Below, piece by piece: positions 1 to 7,834 of a stretch of DNA of 64,000 nucleotides. The position numbers and the translations under genes were made by a program. Each line of letters opens with the position of its first letter. The first letter of the stretch is position 1. The notes below the pieces were generated by a model. The model saw only the letters and a list, made by a program, of their open reading frames with translations, did no database searches and was not told the DNA's origin. Origin of the DNA: Streptomyces angustmyceticus (GTDB taxonomy: Bacteria > Actinomycetota > Actinomycetes > Streptomycetales > Streptomycetaceae); contig NZ_CP082945.1 in NCBI RefSeq assembly GCF_019933235.1, positions 7,167,501 through 7,231,500 on the forward strand, in the 5' to 3' direction.

Positions 1-295
1 GGCAGGCGTCGACCAGCGCGTCCGGGACCGTGCCATGGGTCTCCTCGCCGGCCAGCAGCGCGGTGGCCCCGGCGGAGCGCAGCGCCGAGACGAACCGGTC
101 GGCCTTGCTGCGGCCGTCGTCGGGCGTCCACCACACCAGTCCGCTCAGCACCAGCTCGCCCGGCTGCAGGAACCGGGCCGGGTCCTCCAGGTCGGTGGCG
201 GTGACACCACTGACTTGCCGGGTGAGGAGGGGACCGTCGCCCCACAGCAGGGTCAGGTCGAGCGAAGCGAGCTGGAGGAGGTCTTGAACGTGCAT
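1..295 (-). CDS. PucR-family transcriptional regulator, N-terminal part (cut by window start)
   Basis: The minus strand reads from an ATG at 295 to the window edge with no stop (98 codons). It begins MHVQDLLQLASLDLTLLWGD and continues with LEDPARFLQPGELVLSGLVWW and, later, SALRSAGATALLAGEE. This is the N-terminal ligand/effector domain of PucR-type activators (purine catabolism regulator); the C-terminal HTH lies outside the window. PucR-type proteins often control xanthine dehydrogenase and ureide genes, and this one sits directly upstream of, and divergent from, the remains of a xanthine dehydrogenase operon, so it is probably the old pathway regulator. The family call is fairly secure. The purine link is inferred from context. 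Confidence 0.8.
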   Translation of the reverse strand, partial: MHVQDLLQLASLDLTLLWGDGPLLTRQVSGVTATDLEDPARFLQPGELVLSGLVWWTPDDGRSKADRFVSALRSAGATALLAGEETHGTVPDALVDAC

Positions 296-498
296 GGGCG
301 TGCTCCTTGGGCGGCTGCCGGGAGCGCACCCCGGCATCTCACATTCACGAGGCGAAAGCGAGTACCGGCATCGTAAATGCCAGCCGATCAAGCCCATAGC
401 CCTCTTGGTCGATCCTCCAGTTACGGGGCGCGCCGCCGGTGTTTTTCCGTGCTGTGCACCAGTCGTGCCGCGGGGCGCGGCGTTGCTTCACTCGGCGT

Positions 499-1351
499 AT
501 GGATCTGAACATGGTGCGGGACGTACGTGACGCCCGCCGGCGCACCCCGTGGCGCAGCGGCGACGCTCCCCCAGCTAACGCTGGGCGGTGCCCCCAGGCT
601 GGGCGGCGGCACCTACCTCTTCTCCGAACCCCAGCCGCACATCCGGCGGTTGGTGGACCTGAGCCGGATGGGATGGGAGCCGCCGACCCGGCATCCCGAC
701 GGCTCGCTGGAGATCGCGGCGACCTGCACCATCGCCCGGCTCTCCCGCTTCGCGGCGTCCTACGAGGCCCCCGCGGCGCCGCTGTTCGAGCAGTGCTGCC
801 GCGCCTTCCTGGCCTCGTTCAAGATCTGGAACATGGCGACCGTCGGCGGCAACCTCTGCAACGGCCTGCCGGCAGGCCCGATGATCTCGCTGACCGCCGC
901 GCTCGACGGTCGGGTGCTGCTCCGGGCGCAGGACGGCTCGCTGCGCCGCACCCGGGTCGCGGACTTCGTCACCGGCGCGGGACGCAAGGACCTCGCCGAG
1001 GGGGAACTGCTGCGCTCGGTCACCCTGCCCGCCCGGTCGCTGGTGTGCCGTACGGCCTTCCGGCAGGTCTCCCTCTACGGCCTCGGCCGCTCCGGCGCAC
1101 TCGTCATCGGCACCCTCGACCCGGTCGACGGATCGCTGGCCCTCACCCTCACCGCCGCGACCGTACGGCCGTTCCGCCTCTGGTTCCCGCTGCCCCCGGA
1201 CGCCGGCGCCCTGCGCGACACCGTCGACAACGCCGTCGCCGCGCACGACTGGTTCGACGACCTGCACGGACTGCCCGCCTGGCGACGGCACATGGCGCTG
1301 CGGCTGGCCGAGGAGATCCGCCGCGAACTGACCCAGGAGGCCGGGCGATGA
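499..1351 (+). pseudogene. Xanthine dehydrogenase FAD-binding subunit, frameshifted
   Basis: The start is in one frame (ATG at 499, MDLNMVRDVRDARRRTPWRSGDA). The rest is in another frame from about 599 (LGGGTYLFSEPQPHIRRLVDL, then ASFKIWNMATVGGNLCNGLPAGPM, the FAD-loop region of CoxM/XdhB-type subunits). The two halves fit together if the 31 bases at 568-598 replace one Trp codon, a net gain of 28 bases that shifts the frame. The downstream half is otherwise open to its stop at 1351, which overlaps the next start. In intact homologues this subunit binds FAD and passes electrons from the iron-sulfur clusters to NAD. A sequencing or assembly error is possible but unlikely for a 28-base difference with palindromic structure. 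Confidence 0.8.
568..598. repeat. Short palindromic insertion inside the XDH FAD-subunit pseudogene
   Basis: The segment contains the hairpin CCCAGC-TAAC-GCTGGG (570-585) followed by GGTGCCCCCAG. It sits exactly where homologous proteins continue from GDA to WLGGGT, so it looks like an insertion. From memory it resembles the short palindromic repeats with CCCCCAGC...GCTGGG...GCCCCCAG that recur between genes in many Streptomyces genomes. Only this copy was noticed in the window. Confidence 0.6.
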
Positions 1352-2266
1352 CCTTCCGCGTCCGCGTCAACACGGCCGGATTCCTGATGACCACCGCGAA
1401 TCTCGACGCCGACCAGCTCACCGACCTCCCCCGCGCGCTGAAGGGCAACCTCTGCCGCTGCACCGGCTACCGGGCGATCGAGGACGCCGTCCGCGGGGTC
1501 CGGCACGTCGAGGAGCCCTGCCCGGGGCAGTCCGTCGGTCGCAACCTGGGCGCCCCGGCCGGGCCGCGGGTGGTCACCGGCACCGCCCGCTACACCTTCG
1601 ACATCGAGGTCGAGGGGCTGCTGCACATGAAGCTGCTGCGCTCCCCGCACCCGCAAGCCCGGATCGTCTCCCTCGACACCGCCGACGCCCTGCGGGTGCC
1701 CGGCGTGCACGCGGTGCTCACCCACGAGGACGCCCCCGGGCGGCTGTTCTCCACGGCCCGCCACGAGCACCCCACCGAGGACCCCGACGACACCCGGGTG
1801 CTGGACGACGTGGTCCGGTTCGTGGGGCAGCGGGTGGCCGCCGTGGTCGCCGACAGCGAGGCGGCGGCGGAGGAGGGCTGCCGCCGGATCGTCGTGGCGT
1901 ACGAGCACCTGCCGTACGTCCTCGACCCGGAGGAGGCGATGCGGCCCGGCGCCCCCGGGCGAGGTGCACGGCGAGATCGGCAGCGTCGAGGAGGGCTTCG
2001 CGGACGCCGACCTCGTCCACGAGGACACCTTCCGCACCCAGCGGGTGCAGCACGCCAGCCTGGAAACCCACGGTGCCCTCGCCTGGTTCGAGGAGAACGG
2101 GGACGGCGGGGAACGGATCGTGGTCCGCTCCAGCACGCAGGTCCCCTTCCTGACCCGCCGCGCCCTGCGCGACCGGGTGTGGCTGGCCCTGGAGGAGCAC
2201 CGGGCGGCCGGCGGGGTGCCGGGCCGGCCGACCGGGCGGCACCCCTCCCGCGAGGGCTCGGTGTGA
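1348..2266 (+). pseudogene. Xanthine dehydrogenase iron-sulfur/molybdenum fusion subunit, multiply deleted
   Basis: The ATG at 1348 overlaps the stop of the FAD-subunit remnant. MTFRVRVN is followed directly by TAGFLMTTANLDADQL and LKGNLCRCTGYRAIEDAV. The plant-type ferredoxin domain and the CGFC half of the second [2Fe-2S] site (about 90-100 residues in homologues) are therefore missing in frame. The Mo-subunit hammerhead region follows (VVTGTARYTFDIEVEGLLHM, VVRFVGQRVAAVVADS). At about 1955-1962 MRPGAP runs out of frame, and the homologous reading resumes as GEVHGEIGSVEEGF in another frame, ending in VRSSTQVPFLTRRALRD and an unrelated tail at 2266. Most of the molybdenum domain is gone. The gene cannot make a functional enzyme. 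Confidence 0.85.
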
Positions 2267-2437
2267 ACGGCCCGCCCCGGCGGATCCCGGGCTTCGGACC
2301 TGCCGCCCGTAAGGCCCTATGTGCCTCACATCAGCGAGGTGACGATGGGAAACCAGCTGGCATCCGTGGTTCAGCGGCGGGCCGGTCGGGCATCACAGGG
2401 AGGCAGCCGCCGCGCGGATCACCCAAGGGGGTCTCGA

Positions 2438-2992
2438 ATGAGCCGACCCGGCCCGCCGTCCCGCACCACCGCCGCACGCCCGGCGCCCGAGGGCGCCGTA
2501 CCTCCCGACCCCCGGTGCTTCCTGATCCGCGGTCAGCTGCGGCGCCCGCTCGCGCTGACCGTCGCCCAACTGCGGGAGCGGTGGCCGCAGCGGCGCGCCG
2601 CGGTGGTCTTCGACTGCGCCACGAACGGGCCGCAGCACCACACCTTCGAGGGACCCCTGCTCCGGGAGGTCATCGACGCGGCGGAACCGGCCTTCGACGT
2701 CCGCCGGCGCAAGGACCGCTCCCGCTACGTCCTGGCGATCACCGGCCGGGACGGCCACCACGCCGCACTGTCCTGGGCGGAACTCGACGCGGACTTCGGC
2801 GACGCACCGGTCCTGCTGGCCACGGCCATGGACGGCCGGCCGCTCGACGCGTCGGGCAGCCAGCTCGTGGTCCCGTCCGACCGCTGCGGGGCCCGCTACA
2901 TCAGCGCCGTCACCGGCATCTGGTTCGGGACCTGCGCCCCGCCCGAGGCCGACGGGTTCCGCGCCGGCGGGCCGGGGCCGGACGCGTCCTGA
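2438..2992 (+). CDS. Molybdopterin-domain oxidoreductase-like protein
   Basis: 184 aa from an ATG at 2438 with AAGGGGG 7 bases upstream. The body resembles the molybdopterin-binding domain of the sulfite oxidase/YedY superfamily: CFLIRGQLRRPLALTVAQL, then VVFDCATNGPQHHTFEGPLL, where the Cys of FDCATNG is at the position of the usual Mo-ligating cysteine, and SWAELDADFGDAPVLLATAMDG. It is short (the domain alone), has no Tat signal and no dimerisation domain. It is likely cytoplasmic with unknown substrate. Its position between XDH remnants and molybdate uptake genes fits a cofactor-dependent enzyme. Confidence 0.65.
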   Translation: MSRPGPPSRTTAARPAPEGAVPPDPRCFLIRGQLRRPLALTVAQLRERWPQRRAAVVFDCATNGPQHHTFEGPLLREVIDAAEPAFDVRRRKDRSRYVLAITGRDGHHAALSWAELDADFGDAPVLLATAMDGRPLDASGSQLVVPSDRCGARYISAVTGIWFGTCAPPEADGFRAGGPGPDAS

Positions 2993-3007
2993 CGGCTCTC
3001 GGAAGCA

Positions 3008-3038
3008 CCGAAGTCCCCTGCTGCGCGGGGGACTTCGG
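3008..3038. terminator. Bidirectional hairpin terminator
   Basis: A perfect 11-bp stem (CCGAAGTCCCC / GGGGACTTCGG) with a 9-base loop lies 16 bases after the molybdopterin-domain gene and 13 bases before the stop end of the convergent molbindin gene. It probably ends transcription from both sides. Confidence 0.8.
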
Positions 3039-3050
3039 CAGGCACCGCGC

Positions 3051-3470
3051 TCAGACCGCGGCGAGCGCGATCTCGGTCGACTTGACCAGCGCGGTGACCT
3101 CGGCGCCGGGCGCCAGGCCCAGGTCCTCGGCCGCGTCCCTGGTGATCGCGGCGGTCAGCTCCCCGCCGGCGACGGCGACCTTGACGCCCGCCATCGCGCC
3201 GCCGGTGGTGACGTCGGTGACGGTGCCGGGGAGCCGGTTGCGGATGCTCAGCCCGTCCACCGCGCCGGTCGCGAGCGCGACCTCGGTGGACTTGACCAGG
3301 GTGCGCACCGCGGCGCCCTCGGCGAAGCCCAGTTCCTTCACCGCCTCCAGGGTGATCGCGGCGGTGATCTCCTGGCCGCCGTCCAGCCGGACCCTGACGG
3401 TCGCCATGACCTCGCCGGGGGTCACGGAGAGAACGGTGCCGGAAATCTGGTTACGGATGCTCAGGCTCAT
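3051..3470 (-). CDS. Molbindin: tandem Mop/TOBE molybdate-binding protein
   Basis: 139 aa made of two copies of the Mop domain. The first begins SIRNQISGTVLSVTPGEVMA (about residues 4-70) and the second SIRNRLPGTVTDVTTGGAMA (about 75-139). Each ends with the family signature LVKSTEVAL or LVKSTEIAL. Such di-Mop proteins bind molybdate or tungstate and store or buffer the oxyanion in the cytoplasm. The gene is divergent from the HTH-TOBE regulator and next to modA-modBC, which supports a molybdenum role. Confidence 0.92.
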   Translation of the reverse strand: MSLSIRNQISGTVLSVTPGEVMATVRVRLDGGQEITAAITLEAVKELGFAEGAAVRTLVKSTEVALATGAVDGLSIRNRLPGTVTDVTTGGAMAGVKVAVAGGELTAAITRDAAEDLGLAPGAEVTALVKSTEIALAAV

Positions 3471-3575
3471 GGAAATGCCTCACCGGGGGAGTGGAAAGCG
3501 AAGGGTGGAATGTCGCGTTTTCCCTGCTCTGATATCTGCACCCTAACCACACAACGCGCCGCGCTCCGGGCACGC

Positions 3576-3712
3576 ATGGCAGATGCCGGGCGGATATCCG
3601 AATGCTCCTGGCACAACAGCGGAGCGTGGAGAATTCCCCTGGGCATTCGGTCCGCGCACCGCTCGGCGGGCCGCCTTTCGTTCCTTCCTCCAGGCGGCCT
3701 GGCATCTGCCAT
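3576..3712. promoter_or_regulatory. Divergent Mo-regulatory region with a spaced 12-bp inverted repeat
   Basis: The 297-bp region between molbindin (start 3470) and the HTH-TOBE regulator (start 3768) contains ATGGCAGATGCC at 3576-3587 and its exact reverse complement GGCATCTGCCAT at 3701-3712. The arms are 113 bases apart. Paired sites of this kind are plausible operators for the adjacent regulator, acting on both divergent promoters. No clear -10/-35 pair was fixed. Confidence 0.5.
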
Positions 3713-3767
3713 ATAGCTTCGCCCGATGAATTGCAAATGCGAGCCGATGCGGCATATCTTGTCGCAC

Positions 3768-4163
3768 ATGCAGTCCTACACGATCGGCCAGGCGGCGCGG
3801 CTGCTGGGCGTCAGCCCGGACACCGCCCGCCGCTGGGCGGACGCCGGGAAGGTCGCGACCCATCGCGACGACGGCGGCCGCCGCCTCATCGACGGCCGTG
3901 ACCTGGCCGCCTTCTCCATCGAGGTGGCGCAGAACGGCACCGGTGAGGACGACGCCTCGTACACCTCCGCCCGCAATGCCTTCCCGGGCATCGTCACCGC
4001 CGTCAAACTCGGCGATGTCGCCGCCCAGGTCGAGATCCAGGCCGGTCCGCACCGCCTGGTGTCCCTGCTGACCCGGGAAGCGGTGGAGGAACTGGGCCTG
4101 GAGGTCGGCATGCAGGCCACCGCCCGCGTGAAGTCCACCAGCGTGCACATCGACCGCACCTGA
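3768..4163 (+). CDS. HTH-TOBE molybdate-responsive regulator
   Basis: 131 aa. Residues about 2-45 (MQSYTIGQAARLLGVSPDTA, RRWADAGKVATHRD, GRRLIDGRDLAAF) form an excisionase/MerR-like winged helix. Residues about 65-131 are a single Mop/TOBE domain (SARNAFPGIVTAVKLGDVAA ... ARVKSTSVHIDR). The architecture is analogous to ModE with a different DNA-binding half. It probably senses molybdate and controls molbindin and the mod genes. An in-frame ATG at 3726 exists, but the start at 3768 places the HTH at the N terminus as in related proteins. Confidence 0.85.
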   Translation: MQSYTIGQAARLLGVSPDTARRWADAGKVATHRDDGGRRLIDGRDLAAFSIEVAQNGTGEDDASYTSARNAFPGIVTAVKLGDVAAQVEIQAGPHRLVSLLTREAVEELGLEVGMQATARVKSTSVHIDRT

Positions 4164-4314
4164 CCCACCGCGGCAGCACCCCCAGCCGATTTCGCGACCA
4201 CCGTCCCCCACCGGCCGGCTGCCCCATACCAGCGGCGTCGCCCCGTCCACGGCGCGGCTTTTCCCATCCGCTCGGGCGACGCCCGTCGTCCCGCGTTCCA
4301 AGGAGTCCCGCCCC

Positions 4315-5121
4315 ATGTCCCAGCACTTCACCGGACGCCGCGCCGCCGCCGCGCTCGTCACCGCCGCCCTCCTGCTGCCGCTCAGCGCCTGCGGCGGCAA
4401 CGACGACAGCACGAAGGACCAGGGCGCCGAGAAGTCCGGCGGCAGCGCGGCCCCCAAGGCGGACCTCACGGTGCTCGCCGCCTCGTCGCTGACCGACGTC
4501 TTCAAGAAGGCCGGCGCGGTGTACGAGAAGGAGCACCCCGGCACGAAGGTGAACTTCTCCTTCGCCGGCTCCCAGGAACTGGCCGCCCAGGTCAGGGAGG
4601 GCGCCCCCGCCGACGCCGTGGTCACCGCCGACACCAAGACCATGGACGGGCTCAAGGCCGACGTCGCCGCGCCCACCGTCATCGCCAAGAACCGTCTGGT
4701 CATCGCCACCGGCGAGGGCAACCCCAAGAAGATCGAGAACCTCAAGGCGCTCACCGACAGCAAGCTGAAGGTCGTCCTCGCCGCCTCCGAGGTGCCCGTC
4801 GGCCGTTACGGCCAGCAGGTCCTGGACGCCCAGAAGCTGAAGGTCAAGCCGGTCTCGCAGGAGCCCAACGTCCGCGCGGTGCTCAGCAAGGTCGAACTCG
4901 GCGAGGCCGACGCCGGCCTCGTCTACAAGACGGACGCCGCCACCGCGCCGAAGAAGGTCGACGCCGTCGACATCCCCGACGCGCAGAACGCCGTCGCCTC
5001 CTACCCGGCCGCGACCCTGAAGGCCTCTCAGCACCAGGCCGCCGCAGCCGCGTTCGTGAAGTGGCTGAGCACCCCCGAGGCGCAGAAGATCCTGCGGCAG
5101 GCCGGCTTCCAGAAGCCGTGA
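4315..5121 (+). CDS. modA: Molybdate ABC transporter, substrate-binding lipoprotein ModA
   Basis: 268 aa. The signal peptide ends in the lipobox LSAC with Cys26, followed by a low-complexity linker and a mature domain starting ADLTVLAASSLTDVFKKAG. The SS pair at the first strand, FAGSQELAAQVREGAPADAV, and the region around EVPVGRYGQQVL are hallmarks of ModA. It captures molybdate outside the membrane and delivers it to the ModB half of the downstream fused protein. The start has AAGGAG shortly upstream. A strong hairpin separates it from modBC. Confidence 0.95.
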   Translation: MSQHFTGRRAAAALVTAALLLPLSACGGNDDSTKDQGAEKSGGSAAPKADLTVLAASSLTDVFKKAGAVYEKEHPGTKVNFSFAGSQELAAQVREGAPADAVVTADTKTMDGLKADVAAPTVIAKNRLVIATGEGNPKKIENLKALTDSKLKVVLAASEVPVGRYGQQVLDAQKLKVKPVSQEPNVRAVLSKVELGEADAGLVYKTDAATAPKKVDAVDIPDAQNAVASYPAATLKASQHQAAAAAFVKWLSTPEAQKILRQAGFQKP

Positions 5122-5127
5122 CCCGGT

Positions 5128-5185
5128 GCGGCGCGTACGGACCGGCCGGCCCCGGGCAGCGGGCCGGCCGGTCCGTACGCGCCGC
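5128..5185. terminator. 25-bp perfect hairpin between modA and modBC
   Basis: Arms at 5128-5152 and 5161-5185 are exact reverse complements (left arm begins GCGGCGCGTACGGACC), with an 8-base loop CGGGCAGC. It lies between co-directional genes of one transporter. It may act as a partial terminator or mRNA 3'-end stabiliser, keeping the binding protein in excess over the membrane complex, as is common in ABC importer operons. Confidence 0.75.
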
Positions 5186-5227
5186 CGTACACCGGCCCGG
5201 CCCGCTGCCCCGACCCCAGGAACGCCG

Positions 5228-7201
5228 ATGACCCGCCCCCGCACCCCCGCCCTGCCCCGCGCGGGCCGGAGCCGCGCGCCCGGCGGCCGTGCCCCGGTCG
5301 CGCTGGCCGTGCCCGCGCTGGTGGCCGTCGCGTTCCTGCTGATGCCGCTGCTCGGCATCCTCGCCCGCACCGCCTGGAGCGACCTCGGCACCCATCTGAC
5401 CAGCCCCGGCGTCCTCGAAGCGCTCCGGCTGTCGCTGCTGGTGTCCTTCTCGGCACTGGGGCTCTCGCTGCTGCTGGGGGTACCGCTGGCCTGGCTGCTG
5501 GCCCGGGTCGACTTCCCCGGCAAGGCGCTGGTCCGTTCGCTGGTGCTGCTGCCGATGGTGCTGCCGCCGACCGTCGGCGGTGTCGCCCTCCTCATGGGCT
5601 TCGGCCGCCGCGGACTCCTCGGCCCCTGGCTGGAGGGCACCTTCGGCATCGTGCTGCCGTTCCACACCTCCGGCGCGGTGGTCGCCGCCACCTTCGTCGC
5701 GATGCCGTTCCTCGTCATCAGCCTGGAGGGCACGCTCGCCGGACTGCGCACCAGCTACGAGGAGACCGCGGCGTCCCTCGGTGCCTCACCCGTACGGGTC
5801 TTCCGGACCGTCACCCTCCCCATGGTCGCCCCCGGCCTCGCCGCCGGCGCCGCACTGACCTGGGCCCGCGCGCTCGGTGAGTTCGGCGCGACGATCACCT
5901 TCGCCGGCAACCTGCCCGGCACCACCCAGACCCTGCCGCTCCAGGTCTACCTGCTGCTCCAGGGAGCCCCGGAGGCCGCCACCTCGGTCTCGCTGCTGCT
6001 GCTCGTCATCGCCATGGGCGTGCTGGTCTGCCTGCGCGGCCGCTGGACCGGCGCCACCGCCGCCCGCACCGCCCGTACGGTCCGCACCGGCGACGACACC
6101 GACCTCGCGCCGCCCCCCGCGCCGCGCACCGAGGAGCCCGGCACCCCACAGGCCGGCCCCGGGGACCGCTGGCCGCTGCACGCCGACGTCACCGGCTTCA
6201 ACCAGCTGACCCTGGACGCCGACCCCGGCACCACCCTCGCCGTCGTCGGCCCCAATGGCGCCGGGAAGACCACCCTGTTGCGCGCCCTGCTCGGGCTCAC
6301 CCCGCGCGCCCGCGCCACGCTCCGCCTCGGCGGCACCGACGTCACCGCCCTGCCCCCGCACCGCCGCGGCGTCGCCTGGGTCCCCCAGGACGGCGCGCTC
6401 TTCCCCCACCTGACGGCCCTGGCCAACACCGCCTACGGGCTGCGCGCCCACGGCACCCCGCGCGCCGAGGCCCGCCGCACGGCACAGCTCTGGCTCGACC
6501 GGCTCGGCGTCGGCCCCTTCGCGCACCGCAAGCCCGCCCAGCTCTCCGGCGGCCAGGCACAACGGGTCGCCCTCGCCAGGGCGTTGGCCGCCCGGCCCCG
6601 GCTGCTGCTGCTCGACGAACCGCTCGCCGCCCTCGACCAGACCACCCGCGCCCACGTCCGGCACACCCTGCGCCGCCATCTCGCGGGCTTCGGCGGCGTC
6701 TGTCTGATCGTCACCCATGACCCCGTCGAGGCGGTCTCGCTCGCCGACCGCGTCCTGGTCCTGGAGGACGGCCGCGCCCTCCAGGACGCCCCGCCCGCCG
6801 AGGTCACCCGGCACCCGCGCTCGCCCTGGGTGGCCCGGATGCTCGGCCGCAACGCCTGGCCGGGCACCGCAACCGAGGACGGTCTCGCGCTCACCGGCGG
6901 CGGCCGTCTCGTCGCCGCCGACCGGCTCCCCGGCGGGGCCAGGGCGCTGGCGATCATCGCCCCGGAGGCTGTGTCCCTGCACCTCGACCGGCCCACCGGC
7001 AGCCCCCGCAACGTCTGGCCGGGCACCGTCCGGGAGATCACCTCGGCGGGCAGCCGGCTGCGGGTCCTCGTCACCTCGCCCGAGGCCCCCGACCTGGTGG
7101 CCGAAATCACCCCCTCGGCGGCCCTCGAACTCGGCCTCGCGGACGGCGTGTCCGTGTGGACCAGCGTCAAGGCCACGGAGGTCTCCCTCGTGACGCTCTG
7201 A
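5228..7201 (+). CDS. modBC: Fused molybdate ABC transporter permease-ATPase (ModB-ModC)
   Basis: 657 aa. Residues about 20-280 are a ModB permease with about six membrane segments and the EAA-type loop (EETAASLGASPVRVFRTVTL, later ALGEFGATITFAGNLPGTTQ). A disordered linker leads to a ModC ATPase: Walker A GPNGAGKTT near residue 341, signature LSGGQAQR near 438, Walker B LLLLDEP, and TOBE domain about 590-657 (AWPGT repeats, SVKATEVSLVTL). The ATG at 5228 is chosen because the upstream in-frame codons fall inside the hairpin. The fusion of B and C in one chain occurs in some actinobacteria. Confidence 0.95.
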   Translation: MTRPRTPALPRAGRSRAPGGRAPVALAVPALVAVAFLLMPLLGILARTAWSDLGTHLTSPGVLEALRLSLLVSFSALGLSLLLGVPLAWLLARVDFPGKALVRSLVLLPMVLPPTVGGVALLMGFGRRGLLGPWLEGTFGIVLPFHTSGAVVAATFVAMPFLVISLEGTLAGLRTSYEETAASLGASPVRVFRTVTLPMVAPGLAAGAALTWARALGEFGATITFAGNLPGTTQTLPLQVYLLLQGAPEAATSVSLLLLVIAMGVLVCLRGRWTGATAARTARTVRTGDDTDLAPPPAPRTEEPGTPQAGPGDRWPLHADVTGFNQLTLDADPGTTLAVVGPNGAGKTTLLRALLGLTPRARATLRLGGTDVTALPPHRRGVAWVPQDGALFPHLTALANTAYGLRAHGTPRAEARRTAQLWLDRLGVGPFAHRKPAQLSGGQAQRVALARALAARPRLLLLDEPLAALDQTTRAHVRHTLRRHLAGFGGVCLIVTHDPVEAVSLADRVLVLEDGRALQDAPPAEVTRHPRSPWVARMLGRNAWPGTATEDGLALTGGGRLVAADRLPGGARALAIIAPEAVSLHLDRPTGSPRNVWPGTVREITSAGSRLRVLVTSPEAPDLVAEITPSAALELGLADGVSVWTSVKATEVSLVTL

Positions 7202-7221
7202 GCGCCACGAGGGAGGCGGGT

Positions 7222-7668
7222 TCAGTGCGCCGTGGCCGCCGGCTCCAGGACGAACACCGGAATCTGCCGGTCCGTCTTCTCCTGGTAGGCCGCGTAATCG
7301 GGGTACGCCTCGACGGCCCGGCCCCACCACAGGGCCTTCTCCTGGCCGGTGACCTCACGCGCCGTCATGTCCCGGCGCACCGGACCGTCCTGCAGCTCCA
7401 CCCGGGGGTCCGCCACGACGTTGTGGTACCAGACCGGGTGCCGGGGCGCGCCGCCCATGGAGGCCACCACCGCGTACGCCCCGTCGTGCTCCACCCGCAT
7501 CAGCGGGCTCTTGCGGATCTTCCCGCTCTTCGCACCCCGGGTGGTCAGCACCACGACGGGCAGGCCCCGGATCGTGGTGCCTTCGGTGCCGCCGGAGCTC
7601 TCGTACTCCTCGACCTGATCGCGGACCCACTGCTCCGGGCTCGGCTCGTACTCACCCTGAAGAGGCAT
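7222..7668 (-). CDS. Deazaflavin (F420)-dependent nitroreductase-family protein
   Basis: 148 aa from the ATG at 7668 (MPLQGEYEPSPEQWVRDQ). Conserved blocks of the DDN/F420H2-dependent quinone reductase family are visible: LPVVVLTTRGAKSGKIRKSP, LMRVEHDGAYAVVASMGGAP, HPVWYHNVVADPRVELQDG. Members use reduced F420 to reduce quinones or nitro compounds, and a split-barrel fold is expected. A longer reading up to 7746 adds a basic, Ala-rich stretch with no family similarity and was not used. The gene is convergent with modBC. Confidence 0.85.
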   Translation of the reverse strand: MPLQGEYEPSPEQWVRDQVEEYESSGGTEGTTIRGLPVVVLTTRGAKSGKIRKSPLMRVEHDGAYAVVASMGGAPRHPVWYHNVVADPRVELQDGPVRRDMTAREVTGQEKALWWGRAVEAYPDYAAYQEKTDRQIPVFVLEPAATAH

Positions 7669-7834
7669 ACCGTCCGTCCCCTCGACGACGTCAAGCGTGG
7701 CGCCGGCCGCGCGCCTGGCACGGCCGGCCTGGCTTTCGCACAACACCGGTGACGAGGGGAATCTTCCCGGTCCCGCGGCCCGGCCGTACGGTGCGGTGAC
7801 CGTACCGCCGGGCGGCCGGGGGATCAGGAACGGA

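Noticed and set aside
439..3546. A 1035-codon open reading frame across the XDH region
   Set aside because: It runs through several unrelated genes and frames; only short parts match XDH. Its length is a by-product of high GC.
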